Below are positions 34,301-49,278 of a stretch of 64,000 nucleotides of DNA, one piece after another; the first letter of the stretch is position 1, and every line of letters starts with the position of its first letter. This DNA is from Ananas comosus (lineage: Eukaryota > Streptophyta > Magnoliopsida > Poales > Bromeliaceae): assembly GCF_001540865.1 (NCBI RefSeq), contig NC_033642.1, positions 2,196,421-2,260,420 of the forward strand, given 5' to 3'. The translations under genes and the position numbers were made by a program. The notes below the pieces were generated by a model, which worked only from the letters and a program-made list of their open reading frames with translations, searched no databases and was not told the origin of the DNA.

Positions 34301-37300
34301 GTTGTATGTTGTGTCTAGTGCCACTTTTGCTGACTATGCTGAACTGTTGAAGATTGCAGAGGCCCTATTTGAGATTATGCTCCCAAGATTTTCCGGAGAT
34401 ATCCTTCCAAAATCTGATGCTGGGATAGTTTTGGCTGTTGCTGACAGGTAAGTTCACACTTGATTTCTTAGTTCTTATTAGTTGGTTAATCGATATCTAG
34501 TTAGACATTAAATTTTTCATAGTTTCTGTATTTGTGTCTGAGATACATTTGTTAGCCGTTGAGGCGTCGAGTATTTGTTTCTTTTTATGGTTCTGATTTT
34601 CTGATGATTCTTCATGCAGTTCTTTTCTCTACATAGGTTTCGTTTTTTTTCTTTTTCAAATAACCTTTACTGCAGTGCGTACCTGCATTTATATGTGCCT
34701 GCTTTATTGAATTGTGGTACAAAAATACTGTTCACAATTTACTTCTTCAAGTGATGTAAAGCGCAATCCATCCTCTTCTCCTTAGCTATGTCCAACATTT
34801 AATCCAGACAATAACCCATAAGCATGGTCTATGAAGAGTATTGCCCCTGTCTAAACCATAAGTTGTTTTCCACTGTGCACTCTCTCGTCTCTAACCGCTT
34901 ATGCATTTTATGACTTCTATCTCCAATATGCACTCTTCAAATTCTCCTTCTAGCATGTTACCAGTGGTTCTATCAAAAAAATAGTAGTTTCACTCTACAC
35001 TTCTTATTGTGAAATTCTATTCTTCGTTTATATTTTAGTTATTCTTCCATCTTAATAACAATTTGGTGTTATTTCTCGCTCATCAGATTGGATAGTCTTG
35101 TTGGTTTATTTGGAGCTGGGTGTCAACCAAGCTCGACAAATGACCCTTTTGGCCTGCGAAGAATCTCATATGGACTTGTAAGTTCCAATTAACAATTAAA
35201 TCATAGTCCTTTTTTGTTGATCTAGAATTGCCTTGTTAATCTTGTATTTCAGGTCCAAATACTAACAGAGAACAAAAAGAATTTGGACCTAAGAAGTGCA
35301 TTGACATTAGTGGTAGATGTACAACCTATAGAAGTTGATGCCAATATCATAAATGAAGTGAGTTCGTTTAGCATGCGCATGTTGATATTTTCTACTTCTA
35401 TATTTTGTGATATGTTTGTTTACAGCCTTTTTTTTTTTTCCCTCTCCTTGACTTAGGTACTACAATTTGTTACAAGGAGATTAGAACAACTTTTGGTATG
35501 TACCATCTTGTTAGTATGAATTGCTTACACACAAGCATTTTTCTCTTTCTCCTCCTTAAATTTGGTCTACCTTAATACTTTTTAACTTATGATCATAGTC
35601 AGATATTCATTCAAGATAAACTTGGATTTTTTTTCAAAGAATATTCCACCTTATAGCCTTCCCCGAAAATTGATTGTTAGTATGTATACAGGAGTTTCAA
35701 AAGATATTGATAATTGCCTGTACTCTAAGATTTGCTCAGATACCAAAACTTGTCAGATACACACCTAGTTAATGGATTTTAGGGAAAGCAACTTAATGGG
35801 TTCATGAAGATGCTTAACGAGCTTATGTAGGGTAGTCCGCAACTATTTTTCCCATCCTAAATTTCTTGATAGGTCAACATTGGAAGTTTACTTATATATT
35901 GGACACATATCAACTGAATTTTGAAGCCTGTAACAGTATATTGCTGGTTTGTCAAACTAAGGATGGCTGCATGGCGCTATCTACCTTAGGGATCACAGCT
36001 TTGAGGAATTCAATTTTCCTTGGTCGCAAACTAGCCGTTTAGAACTTTAGATGCACGATGATGCTTAAAGGAGATATGGATCATGGAGCATGGAGGATAC
36101 TGCGTAAATAATTTAGGAAATCTGGTGCTGGAAGCAGCTTCTTTGCTGTTCGACCTCTCGCAGAGAATAATCTCAACCTTAGGTGGCTGCCATGCACCTT
36201 GCATGCATGTGAAACTCTTGAATCCAAACCATTAAAAGCTCCTCCCACATAGGTCCTACCATGTGAAGTTGCTCTAACTAGTGCGTACTAATCATTGATG
36301 TTTTCATTTTCATAATGGGGTTTTACAAACATATCCCTACAAAGTCATCTATTTATGTGTATACCTCTGTGAGTCCGAATTTTATAGAAAATGCAGTTTC
36401 TTACTAAAATACGCTTATAAATTGGTAAGTTATCCAATTCATAGAGGGATTAGAAGATGAGTTTGAAAGGAGGGTATCTTCCAAATTTGTCGCACCGTGA
36501 AGCTTTCAGTGCGTCAGGGCACAAAATCAAACTCGATAATCAAATTTCGGGACACAACTAACATAAAATTCTAATTTTGGAGTTGGAAGATTGAAAATAT
36601 TGATAAAATTAAAAGCTATATTAAATCAATTGATATTTAAATTTATTTAATTTATTTGCATATAATTTATTGTTAGAGTTTTATGCATAGATCTAACAAA
36701 TTTTTATGATCCACCGCGACGAGCTATGTGGAATTAAGCAGTCATCTCTTTGTAAAGTGCAAATTTATATAATTATTGTACTAGTGAATTTTATTATTAT
36801 ATTTTAATTTTTATTCTCTATAAAGTATAGTTGTGCTGTACATATAAAAAAGTTTATCGGTATGTTAATTGGTGAGTATAGTAAACTATACATAGTTAAT
36901 ATTCATAATTATTTGATAAGCCCGTGCCAAAGTGTGCTATTAGGAGGCCATACGTATCCATCGGTATGCAAGCGTGCGACATGTCGGCACGGAAGCATGT
37001 CTGTGCCGTACCATGCCAGGCAAGCAACGACACGCCCCCGTGCCACGACAATCCTTGGTATTTTTGTTACTACTAGCCACTAGTGTTACATATGTAAGAG
37101 ATTTCAGTTTTGGAGGAAAATATATGAAATTCATATTCTACAATGATATACGTGTAAATACAAGAATTTAAGTGTCATGGCATAGGGTTGTGTTGAGCAT
37201 CTGCCGACACGGTACGGTATGGAGCAAGCCATGACGTGCCAAGCCGATGTGTGTTAACGCATGGCATATTGTGCTGATGTGTGCCATTAACAAAAATGAT

Positions 37301-40300
37301 TGCATGCTGAGACACTATGGCATGGGATATATATTACTTTCACACGAATAAATTTTAGTTGCTTATTATATATCTTTATCGAATTTTTTGTGCTTTATTG
37401 ATGTAAATACTTGCTAATGTTTTTTTTTTAAAAAGAGGGTTTTTGAGCTGTGGTATCGATGTAGAGGTTGTATTGTGTTGAAATTTTTTCGGGATGGTAT
37501 GGCATGGTGGGTATGGGTTGTGGCGATGGGCATTTTAAATCCTTGTGTAAATAGATAATTTAGCAGTAATATATGTCTCTTATCGTACTGACAATCTAGT
37601 TGATGATCCTTTTTCACTGTCATAGTTTATTCTATTATAATTGGTGGGTTTTTATTTCTTATAACGCTTTTTCTTGTTGTTAGGTGGACAAGGGTATTAA
37701 TTCTGAAATAGTCCGCTCCGTTCTTCTAGAGCGTGCAAATTATCCGTATCTTGCATCACAATCAGCTGTTGAAGTAAGTTACCTGTTGCAACTGTTTTAG
37801 TAATTCATTTTGGTTGCCTCATATATGGACATGATTTAGAAGATGTTGCTTCTTTTAGGTAGAGACAGTTGAATATTTGAAAATCATACAATTTTCAGAA
37901 TCAAGAGAAAACTGCAACTTGTTAATGACCTGCAATGAATAGTGTTATGTGATATTTCCTCCTTTTTTATGTTGATTTTAATGTACATTTAACATTTTCT
38001 GTTTGAAGCTGCTTTGTCCTATATTTGTTGATTTACTTTTTCAGATAACCATTGCTTTTCCTAACCAATAGAATTTTGTTATGAGGGCAAACTTACATGT
38101 AACATATTCATACTTTAGGGAACAAAGTGATCCTAGATTTACGTGAATGACCGAGGATTGTTGTGGCAGTGGCATAGGGCGTGCCGCTGTGCCAATGGCA
38201 TGGTAGGGCACGACATAGCCTCCATGCCACTATCACAGCAATTCTTGAATTGGCACGGCTTTCTTTTATCAGGTTTTTTTTTTTTTTTGGGTGTCCAAAG
38301 CATCTTCTTAAGGTGTTTTAATATCTACAAAGTTTAGTAAAAAAAAAAAAAAATCACAGACATCTTAATAACTTGAGTGCTATTTTAACATAGTATAAAA
38401 GTACATTCATGAACATTCATGAACATTCATGAAGAAGAAATTGAAGTCGTAATTGGATAAAAATTTATGCAAAGACACTACCTGTGGATAAATTCACTAA
38501 TTCAAAATGATAAAAGAAGCTGAGAACAAGCTTCAGATTTGTTATTTTTTTTTCTGCTACAGTTTAGTTTCATTATGCAATGGTTCCCACTATCTGCTCG
38601 GAAGGTTAGTTTATCTACAAGATCCGCATGCCATTTTATTACCCTTTCATCTCAAAAAAAAAAAATTATCCTCAAAAAGGATACAAAAAATAAGAAAGGA
38701 AATGTTTTCGTTATTATGTGGCTCGCCCCTGTGCCACATGGTGGCAGATCCTTGGCATAGTATGGCATGGGTGGCACGGGGAATCCAAGCATGAATCTAT
38801 TTTTTACTCACAGATGCTTAAATATGTGCTATTTCGTTGTGATCATTAAAAAGAAGATTAGTGAGATTAGTTATGGAAAAAAGATTTGCAAATAAGGGAC
38901 GTCTGGAGGTGAAGGTAAGTTATTAAAAGTTTGAAGTTGTAGGATAGAAAGTTTTCTTGTATTGTTACGTATTAATGTGTTGTGCTTGCGAACTATGGGA
39001 ATGGTACATAATTCTGCCTAATGCTAGTGCATTCGGGTGTGTGATTTGCTGCTTTTAAATGCATTGCATGAACTAGCATGTGAACTTGGCACAGGACAAG
39101 CAATAGAATGACATGTATACTGAACCAAGGCACGAACCCCATAGGCATGTCAAGCAAGACATGAACCTTTGTTGTGGAGAATATCATCAAGGCATTAGAA
39201 TTAGAAAATAGACAAGTTAGAGGGAACCATCCAGAAGGACGGACAGCATCTACACTCACTTCAAAGCATTCAATGTTACAGTGGAGAAAACCTAATTTAG
39301 CTGAAATGGAAATGCAATGAACACTAGTGCTTCTTGTGTAACAATCTGTGATACATTTCTGAATAGCAAATGTGAATGGTGGTATAATGTTGCTTTAGAT
39401 GACAGACTGTGATGTTAAGGTGCAACAGTTGCAAAGGGTAGTTAGTGCTGACTTGAAGAACTGCAAGCGAACAAACTTGATGTTTTATGGAAACAATCTG
39501 AGAAAGAAATTTGTGATGTTTTGCTAGGATCTTATTTGACAGATAATCTTCCATAGATAGGCCTAAATTTGATCCCGCTGTAAATTACTTAATTGCTTTG
39601 AAGAATGAGAGAATATTCTAAGGAATTCATTATTTCAATTCTTTGAGTTTTAAAAATAAGAACAAGCGGTGATTTGTATAGACAATTTAAGACAACCGTA
39701 GACCTAAGTAAGGATTTAAGTGCCCATCAGCATTGGTCGTATTTATGTGCCGTATTGGGCCAATAAGGTATTGGCACGATGGCACAACTCAAAACTCTTT
39801 TTTCTTTAAATTAGCAAGTAATTTTTTCAATAAAGTTCAAAAGATTTGATAAAGATATAAAATAATCAATTAAAATATTTTATTGCTAAAGAAAATAAAT
39901 ATTTCATGCCATTATATATCGCCACATATGTATTATTTGTGACCGACACACAACGGCATGGCACAGCATGCACCATGCCATACTGTATCGGCAAGTTTTC
40001 GGCACGACCCCGTGCTACGGCATTTAAATCCTTGGACCTCAGAGGATTGACATATAAAAGGTTCCATTGGATAATCTACTGGAGGCAACGTATTATATTC
40101 AAGTAAAATAGTTTAGAAAGAGGTGTGTTCATAAAAGATTGCTAGTTTAACATTTATTTTTTTTAATGTTTGCATGTGTATATAGTGCATGTATCTGTGT
40201 CTGTACATGTGTATGTCAGCACAGTCATACACCAAATACACACATGCAGCGAGAGCTAAAATCCCCTGAGGAGAATTGTTAGTCAAAAGTAGATGCAAAA

Positions 40301-43300
40301 GGAAATGTAATATTATTAACTATTATAGAAATGAAATTGTATGCCAAGGATTTGAATATCCATATTTGGTGTCTGTAGAATGCTTGAGACTTCGACTAAG
40401 TACGAGATAATATGGAATGCTTCAACTTCAACTAAGTATGGGATAATTAATCCAATACTGCTGATATCTTGGTAATTATTTGTCCAAGAGCAGATAACAT
40501 CTTGCAGCTGCATTTAACTAAGTTTGCGTAGAGTTGTATTCCTCAATAATAGGGACAAAACATAGTTGTTGGTTTAGCATGATAATGATATAAATATGAC
40601 ATTATAGAGTATTCGTTGATTGTGTGATCATATCTATACTAGAGCATTGATCATATCTATACTAGAGCATTCCTGTGAAGTGCAAGTTTAAAGTGCCTAT
40701 CAAACTGGTATGGTTTCGTTATTCTAGTTACCCTGAAACTGAAAGAATGGCTTTTAGTAATCATCTTTGTCAAGTGCAGATGGAAGCCTTATCCAGAACC
40801 GAACTGTTTCCAAAAGTAGTTGAAGTGTATTCACGGCCAACAAGAATCATCCGTGGCAAGGATATCAATAATAATTTGGAGGTAAAGCACATGTTTAAAA
40901 TTTTATGTTTATTTTTTAAATATATTTCAATCAATTAGATGTGCTTGTTTTTTTAAAACCTGTTGTTCAATATATTCTGTTCAATAATTGCTAACTTGGG
41001 TATGTATGGTACCGTCTAGTTCTAACCTGTGCAAAAACTTCCAATCTACAGAAAATAGTATCTAGTTGAAAATACATTCTTTAATGATCATTTTATGGTT
41101 GTTGTAACCAATGTTCTACATTAGCCACCATCAGGCCACCATGGCAGATTTGCAGTCTTGGTGCCACGCTTTCTAGATAAAAGCTCTCCATGGTGGATTG
41201 GAGGCTGGCAGCCATGGCGGCCGCCATATAGCAATAAATAAACGGTCGCTTTGTGCTAAAGGATGGAAAGTCCGTTTCTAAATGGGTTTTAAAACCCCAA
41301 GCCGGTAACGTTTTCTAAATGGGTTTTAAAACATGGGTTCCAACACCTCAGAAAAGAGATCGCTAAACCTATGTATCATAGACACTTCTGTAAGCCTCGC
41401 ATGTCTGTGTCGGACAAGTGCGTGTCCGTGTCGACTCGTGTTCGATGTGGACACGCCATGGACGCACGTTCGATGCGGGTTCATAGCGCATCTCATAGAA
41501 GAAATATATATTTTTTATTTTACTTTCTTTTATGCATATATAATGAAAGATGATAAATATTTTAGCTTTTTGATAAATGCATATTATTATTTTTGGATAA
41601 TAAATTATGTATGGTAGAGAATTTTTTTCTTAAGATATATGAACTAGCAATAAAAATTTTATTAATTTTTCTTAGCGGTGTCCCTTGCCATGTTCGAGTC
41701 GTGTCGTGTCCCGTGTCTTGTATCTTTGTTCATGACGCCTAGGGCTCGTTTGTTTGCATGGAAGTGGGGTGAAAGTGGGAGGGTGGAAGTGATTTTCGAT
41801 AAAAACTGACTACTTCCGTTGTTTGGTTCACCGTAAAAAAGTTACGGTCGAAACTCCAGTTAACCTGAAACGGCCCATCGGCCGAAGTCAATTACGGTGA
41901 ACGGAGGTGAAGAAAAAATAATAAAATAATATACTAGGTAAAGATAGTTATATTTAAATATATTTAATTATGGTACTAATTATTCTTTTATTCATTTGGC
42001 ATATATAAAATATGATAAAATTTGATTAGTTAAGTTTTAATATTTTTTACTTAGTTTGTATAATTAAAATATAATAAAAATTGATTAATTAAGTATTAAT
42101 ATTTTTTAACTTTATAATTTTATTGTTGTGTTACTATAATTTTGTCTGCCGCGAACGAACCGGCCCCGCCGTAGGGTGTTTCTAAGGTGAGTGGTCATTC
42201 ATGGTAGAGGTTGAATTTGTTTATGTTTTATTTTGAAATCAGGATTATAGGTTCATGGCTTCCAACGGACTCAAGAATCTGTTGTTAATTACCCCACACT
42301 TTCGGTGTTAAGAAACCCTCGATTAAGATTGTGTTGCTACTGCAGTGAAAAATATGAGCTCCCAGACAAGGACGATAATAGATATGCTCCGCTCTCAAGT
42401 AGGCGAGAGCTCAAAGAAAACTCGAAACGAGACTTGTAGGGCAGTCGACATCAATACTGATTCGGAGAATGATGAAAAAGATGCCCTACAAATAAAATTA
42501 AGATATGGAAAAGTGCTACCAGAAAGGCAAGAGCCAGTTCAAAAGGAGAGAAATAGAGAAGCTCTAGTCAACAAAGAACTTCCAACTTCTTCAAATCAAG
42601 CAAAGCTGACAAGAATAGAGTATAATGTACTCTCTCATTTACGAAAAGTACCAGCACTTCTGAGTGTTTATGACGCCCTCATGATGTCTAAAGAACTCAG
42701 AGAAGTGTTGATCTATGCTCTCCAAAATCCTGAGCCCTTCCATGCATATTTCACCGAAACAAGCATGAAGGAGGCGTTATACCTCGTCCACACCGCCAAT
42801 ATCACCTTTACAGAAAAGGATTTATTAATGGGGACAACACATCATAATCGACCGTTATATGTGACCGGCACAAGTGACGGAGAAAAGATGAACCGCATTT
42901 TAATTGACCCTGGATCTTCTGTGAACTTAATGACTTTAAGAACCCTAAAGAGTCTGGCAATGGATGTCGGCTATTTAAACTCAGAAAAAGTCGTAATTCA
43001 AGGGTTCAACCAACACAGTCAAAAGGCCCTCGGATCTATTACCCTCCCGATAAGATTTGGAAAGTTGCAAACTGAGGCAAAATTTTATGTTATCAATGCA
43101 GATACTTCCTATAAGGCATTGTTAGGAAGGCCTTGGTTGCATAAATATCACATAGTTCCGTCTACCCTTCATCAGTGCCTGAAATATATAAAAGATGGGG
43201 AGGAATATAGAATTGATGGCGATATTCGACCATTTGGAGTTCACGAAATTCGATATGAAGATGCAAAATATTTTATAGAATCAGAAGACATGGAAGAAAA

Positions 43301-46075
43301 TCATAGCATATCGAGGGAACAATCCTCTAAAAAGAAGAAACTTGCAGATAAAATTAAGAGGGAATCAACAGTGCCGCATTTTGGAAGCGACTCAGATAGC
43401 TTCGATCTCGATGAAGATGAGTTATGTTGGGCTATGAAGCTTCTTTCAAACAATTGGAATACCCTCGAAGTTGAAAACTCGTCAGAAGACGAACATCACT
43501 TTACAGCTTATGTCAGGGCTGATAGAATAATTGCAAAAGCCTCTGACCTGGTGGAAGATACATTGACAATTCTCAAGGTTCCTGAAGAATGCCACAGACT
43601 TATTCCTGCAAGACAGGTTTCTGTTGTAGACCATTTAAAAACCTTCTTTGTCCCACCAAAGATAGAAGATGTTGAAGGAAGGAGAACAGTAAAAAGAGGA
43701 ATTCTTTTTTATAAATCAGACAATCAAAAATCTACTGATGTTATTAGATCGGAGGATTATGATGATGATATATACGAGGATATAGAAATTCCAAATTATT
43801 TTTCAGCTAGCTTAAAAAGGATGATACACAAGTTAGGTTGCCCCACAAAGAGGTCCTGGGCCAATCACAAATTCTTCCAACGAATGTAGAATCCACCGCA
43901 AAGAAGATCCATACTCCCAAATGGCAAATCTAGCAATACCAGAGGCTTAGGATATTACAGAAGTTCCGCTTATCAAGATATCTATACCTGTAATATGATC
44001 AATGCAAATGAGGATATCGCTGAACATTTGGTCGATGAACAAAAATCTCTTGAACCAAAAGATGCACCTCAAGAGCTTGAAGATGGGGCACAAGCAACTG
44101 TAGATGAACTTCTCGAGATAAATTTGGGAACGGAAGAAGATCCCAAACCCACTTATATAAGTGCATTGCTTCCAGAAGAAGAATAAGAGAAGCTAAAGGC
44201 ATTGCTAACAGAATTTAAAGATTGCTTCGCGTGGAGCTATAAAGAAATGCCAGGCCTTAATCCAGAAGTGGCTGTTCACAAGCTAGCTATAGACACTCAA
44301 GCTCATCCAGTCAAACAAGCTCCTAGAAGGATGAGGGTGGATCTGGAAGAGCAAATAATTGTGGAAACCAAAAAGCTCATTGAGGCAGGCTTTATAAGGG
44401 AAGAGAAATATGCTAACTGGATCGCTAGTATTGTCCCGGTCAAGAAGAAGAATGGCCAAATTTGTATATTTGGACCCTAAGTATATGGGTTAGGACTAGT
44501 CGAGCACGGTTTGACTTCCACTCTAGGTATATGTGCTAGAGCAAAAGACTGACTAGACCCTAAGTATATGTATTAGGGTTAGTCGAACATGGCTTGACTT
44601 CGACTCTAGGTATATATGCTAGAACAAAAGGCTGACTAGACCCTAAGTATATGGGTTAGGGTTAGTCGACCATGGTTTGACTTCCACTCTAGGTATATGT
44701 GCTAGAGCGAAAGGCTGACTAGACCTTAGGTATATGTGCTAGGGCTAGTATATATGTTAGAGTTCGAATAAACTTGATATCACTTAACTGAATTCTAAGT
44801 ATATGACTTAGAACTCTGTCGATTTGGAGATGTTTTGCCTTAGTTATATGTGCTAAGCCAATTGACTTAGCCCTAAGTATATGTATTAGGGGTAGTCGAT
44901 ATTTAATTTTTACTCTAGGTATATGTGCCAGAGTAAAAAAAAAGTTCACGATGAGATTTGGGTATTGGTTCATGAGATTTGAGTATTGGCTCATGAGATT
45001 TGGTTCATGAACTTTGATATGGTTCATGGGTTTGGTGTATGAATTTGGTTCATGAACTTGGATATGGTTCATGGATTTGGTGTATGGATTTGGTTCATGA
45101 ACTTGGATATGGTTCATGGGTTTGGTGTATTAGTCGCTGCTAGGTCGGCTATTGAAATTCTATCGCTAACTGTAGCGAATTTCGTTCGAAAAGCATTCTT
45201 CATTTCATTCCAAGTTTTGATTGAGTCATCTTCGAGAGAATAATACCAATCAAAAGCTATCCCGGTCAAGCTCTGAGGGAACTGGCGCAACAATAATGCA
45301 CTGTTGCCTCCGGTGTTACCACACGTGGCTTTGAAATGTGCCAAATGTTGGTCCGAATTGCCCACTCCATTAAACTGTTTGAATTTGGGGATAACATACC
45401 CTAAAGGGAAGAGTATATCATCATATTCCACGGGATACGGATGCCCCCTTCCTTTCTGTTTGTGTATTGACCCTGCCATTGACTTTTTTAATTGAAGAGC
45501 AATGAGTTCTGATATTTCATCTCTGGTCATGTTGTGAGTATCTTTCTGGATGCGAGGTGTTGTAGCCAACTGATTCGTCCGATTTTCTTCGGTTGATGGT
45601 GTGGACAAGTTCAAGGTCGGTGGTATAGCTTGAACTTCAGGATTGCGTAATTGCACTCCCATGTGCGTTTGCATGTTGCTGAACATTTCCAAGACTTCGT
45701 CTAACTTTCTATGTAGATTTGATATGTCCTTGTCCTTTTCCTCCAGCTTCTTTCTCATTGAATCAATTAGGAGATCTTTAGGATCCCGGGGGAGAAAAGC
45801 GGGTTCCTCTTCATTCTCCTCTATATTAAACGGGTCAAGAGGTAAGTCAGTATTAGGATGTTGGGGTAAGTCCGTGTTGGGGTGTTCTCCTATCCCTTGA
45901 GAAGAACCGCCCCTTCTTGTTTCAGGGGCCTTCTTCCCTTTGCGCAGGAGAGCAGCTCTTGTAGCTATCTCCCTCAGCGTTGGATTACCATCATCATTAT
46001 CTTCTTCTGTATGATTGACCATCCTTACTGTATGGATAGTCAACCTTTTGGAGCTTCCTCTTTGTTTCTCCGGAT

Positions 46076-46112
<37 letters not shown>

Positions 46113-49100
46113 GAGAGAGAGAGAGAGAGAGGAGAGTATAAGCTCTCCTTTTTTTTGTTTCTCACCTTTTTTTTTCTTTCTTCTGTTCTTTTTTTTTCTT
46201 CCTGCTTTTGGTTCTCTTTTTTGGATCTCCCCCTTTTTTATTCAGAGGCCTCCTTATATTAAGCCTCTAATGGCTTGTGTTTTTTTTAGAAACTATTCAA
46301 ATTTTTTTTTGAAAAGGAATGGTACCTTGATTAAGGTATGAAATTTTTTTCTTTTTGTTTTTTTAGTATCTTTTCTTCCCTTTCTTTTTTTTGAAGTGGG
46401 ATATTTTTTTCAAATTTTACATTTTTTCCTCTTTTTTTCTCTTTCCTTTTTTTTATTTTTTTTATTTCATTTTTTTTTATTCAAACAAATTTATGTATAA
46501 AAAAATAATTTAGCTGTTTTAATTAAATTAATTACATAAAAGTATAATTATATTATTTTTATTTATTAAATTATTTATTATTTATATATAAATTATATTT
46601 TACATCATACATTTCCTACCAAACAAACAGCAGAACTAATAACTTCATTTCCATAACTACAAAACAAACAGCGGAGAAGTAGTTTTCATCGAACTCCACT
46701 TCAACCCAAAGTTCGGTTTCGATGAAACAAACATTCCCGTAGCTAGGGATGCAAACGGATCCGGGTTGGTGGAGCTCCCGCCCCGATCCGTCCCGACGGG
46801 GACAGTAAATGGGAGAAATAAACGGATTCGGGGCAAGAAATGGGAGAAATTTTGACCCGCCTCGAATCCGCCCCGCCATGATCCGCCCCGAATCCGCCCC
46901 GAAAATCATTTATATTTAAAAAATATATTCTTAAAAAATAATGTATTTATAAAAAAAAGTTCAAAATGCAAATAAATTAGTACTCTCATTTCTAATGTAT
47001 TTGAAATTTTTAAATTTTGTTTTGAATTGTGATTGATATTTTTTATTTTTATAATTAATATTGTTAAATTATATATATAATATTATTAAAAATTATTAAT
47101 TTATAATTTATAAAATATTAATAATATTATAATTTTATAAAAAAATATTAGTTGGGGGGGCGGATTCGAGGTGCCGGCGGGAGGTGGGTTACGAGGCGGA
47201 TTATGGGATGTATTTTTAACCCGTCACGAATTCGGGTCGGGAGGCGGGGCGGGATTTTACTAGTCGGGGCGGGAGGCGGGGCGGGGCTCGTGCCCGCAGA
47301 TCCGCCCCGTTTGCATCCCTACCCGTAGCGCTGAGTCCTAGCATTGAGCTAACTACCACCTCCTCTTATTCTTTGCTGAAGAAGACATTGCACCGAGCCT
47401 ACAACCTTCTATTATTGTTGTTTTAGACCTTGTGTTTCCTTATTCTACATTTATCTACTTGATTTAGTAAATTAGAAATTAATTAGTAATATATAGTATT
47501 AAAAATTCAAGTTTGTCATGGGGACGTAGCGCCCATCATGTTGCCCACTATCCACTATTTGTCATAAAGACCCCTAACAGCGACATGCCTGCCTGATGCC
47601 ACGCACCATTTAGAACATTGGTTGTACCTCATAACGATACATTAAACTTGCTCTAAAGCTTTCTTGCATCTAATTCCTTGGGGTTTGGGACTGGTTGCAA
47701 CAGAGAAAACTGAGAATGTAAAATCAGATATTAGGTGACAGATATTTCGATTAGTGGATTAAAGGACATTATGAAAATTTAAGTATTCAAAAAGTTTATT
47801 TCAATCACATGTTGTATCACTGTAGGAAACTTGGCTCTGATACAATGGCAAATCAGATATCAGGCAACAAATGTCTTGATTAGTGAATTAAAGGACACCA
47901 TGAAAGTTTTAGTATCTAAAGAGTTCACTTCAATCTCATGTTGTATCAGAGTAGGAAACTTGGCTCTGATACCAAGTTGATGCAGCCTTCCAGACATGCT
48001 GGGTAGGATTTAGGTTACGATCTTAACAAAGTTTCTATTCAGAAGAGAAATCAAGACTTCATGCACTGGCTAATATATAACCAAACCCTAGCCAACATGT
48101 AGGCTGGAAAACATTTTTGGGTTGCATCATTCCAGATTGCAATAGCTTTAGGTATTAGATGATTACAGTTTCTGATCTTTCAGTTTAGGTCATTTTGACT
48201 TCAAGGTTGCCTAGGGTTTTAGGTCACTGGAATTCAGTCTGCTGTGTTCGGATTATCTTGGGTTTCAGACAATCAGACTATTAGGTAGTCAAGTTTAAAT
48301 CATTTGGATTCCTGGTGGTTTTAGAATTGACTATGATGGATTGATTTTTTTAGTTCCAGCTCTTTTTGATATATAATTTGTTCTTTGACTTTTCTGCTGG
48401 GTTTGAATAGATTGATAGCTGAGAGTTAATAATTGCTGAAAAATTCTTGCAAACCCTCTATTATGAATTATTGGTTTTTCTAAAAAAGGAATTTCTGAAA
48501 GCTTGTCTTTCAATAGTATTATCTGTTGAGTACTAACTATATGATGATGTTTCTCTATGAAATATCATCTATATATTTATATTTGTTGTGTATTACCTAA
48601 ATTCATTGATATTTTGTGTACATTTCTGTATGAAATATCGTCTATTAATCATTTTTTTAAGAGGTTATGCAATTAGAACCAAATCATTCTTGAAATTTAT
48701 AAATTTCTCTATAGTAGCACTGCCGCCAGCTAACAAGCTAACAACCGGCCCTCCTTACCCCATTAGGATCATTGTAGGGGCCATTTCCCTCTCTCCCATT
48801 CATTGGCCACCCTCCATCTATTTATGAATACCCAACGACCTTACCTGCACCCTACCTGCACACCAAGGATTTAAGTGCCGTGGCACGGGGTCGTGCCGAA
48901 AACTTGCCCGCACGGTGTGTGCCAAGTCGTGCCGATGCGCGCTGATTAAAAAAATTCTTTTGTGCCGACGCATAATAGCATGAAATATTTATTTTCTTCA
49001 GCAACAAAATATTCTAACTATTTATTATGTCTTTTTATCACATCTTTTGAACTTTATTGAAGAAATTACTTACTAATTTAAAGAATAGAGGGTTTTGAGC

Positions 49101-49232
49101 TGTGCCATCGGCACGGAGCCTGTATCGTGCCGGTATTTTGTTGGCACGGTGGATACGGCCCGTGCCGTCGGGCACTTAAAACCTTGCTGCACACAGCGCC
49201 TTCTCTCTGTCTCTCTCCCTACCTGTGCACAG

Positions 49233-49278
<46 letters not shown>

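Larger units (their letters stand above)
26117..47164 (-). repeat. Right arm of the ~21-kb palindrome
   Basis: Reverse complement of 2689-23867. This arm appears ancestral in position because its GlyRS exons continue into single-copy DNA, and the hAT element straddling its outer end (46744-47321) is complete with its target duplication. It is shorter than the left arm by the indels listed there. Base differences I saw include the D/N change in the pol frame, C/T and T/C at the partners of 20632 and 20649, and several near both ends. Confidence 0.95.

Noticed and set aside
2689..47164. Palindrome as a plain missed-adapter read artefact
   Set aside because: A missed adapter would place the arms back to back with identical sequence. 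Here a 2249-bp unique spacer and arm-specific indels exist. A haplotype or graph misjoin is not excluded.
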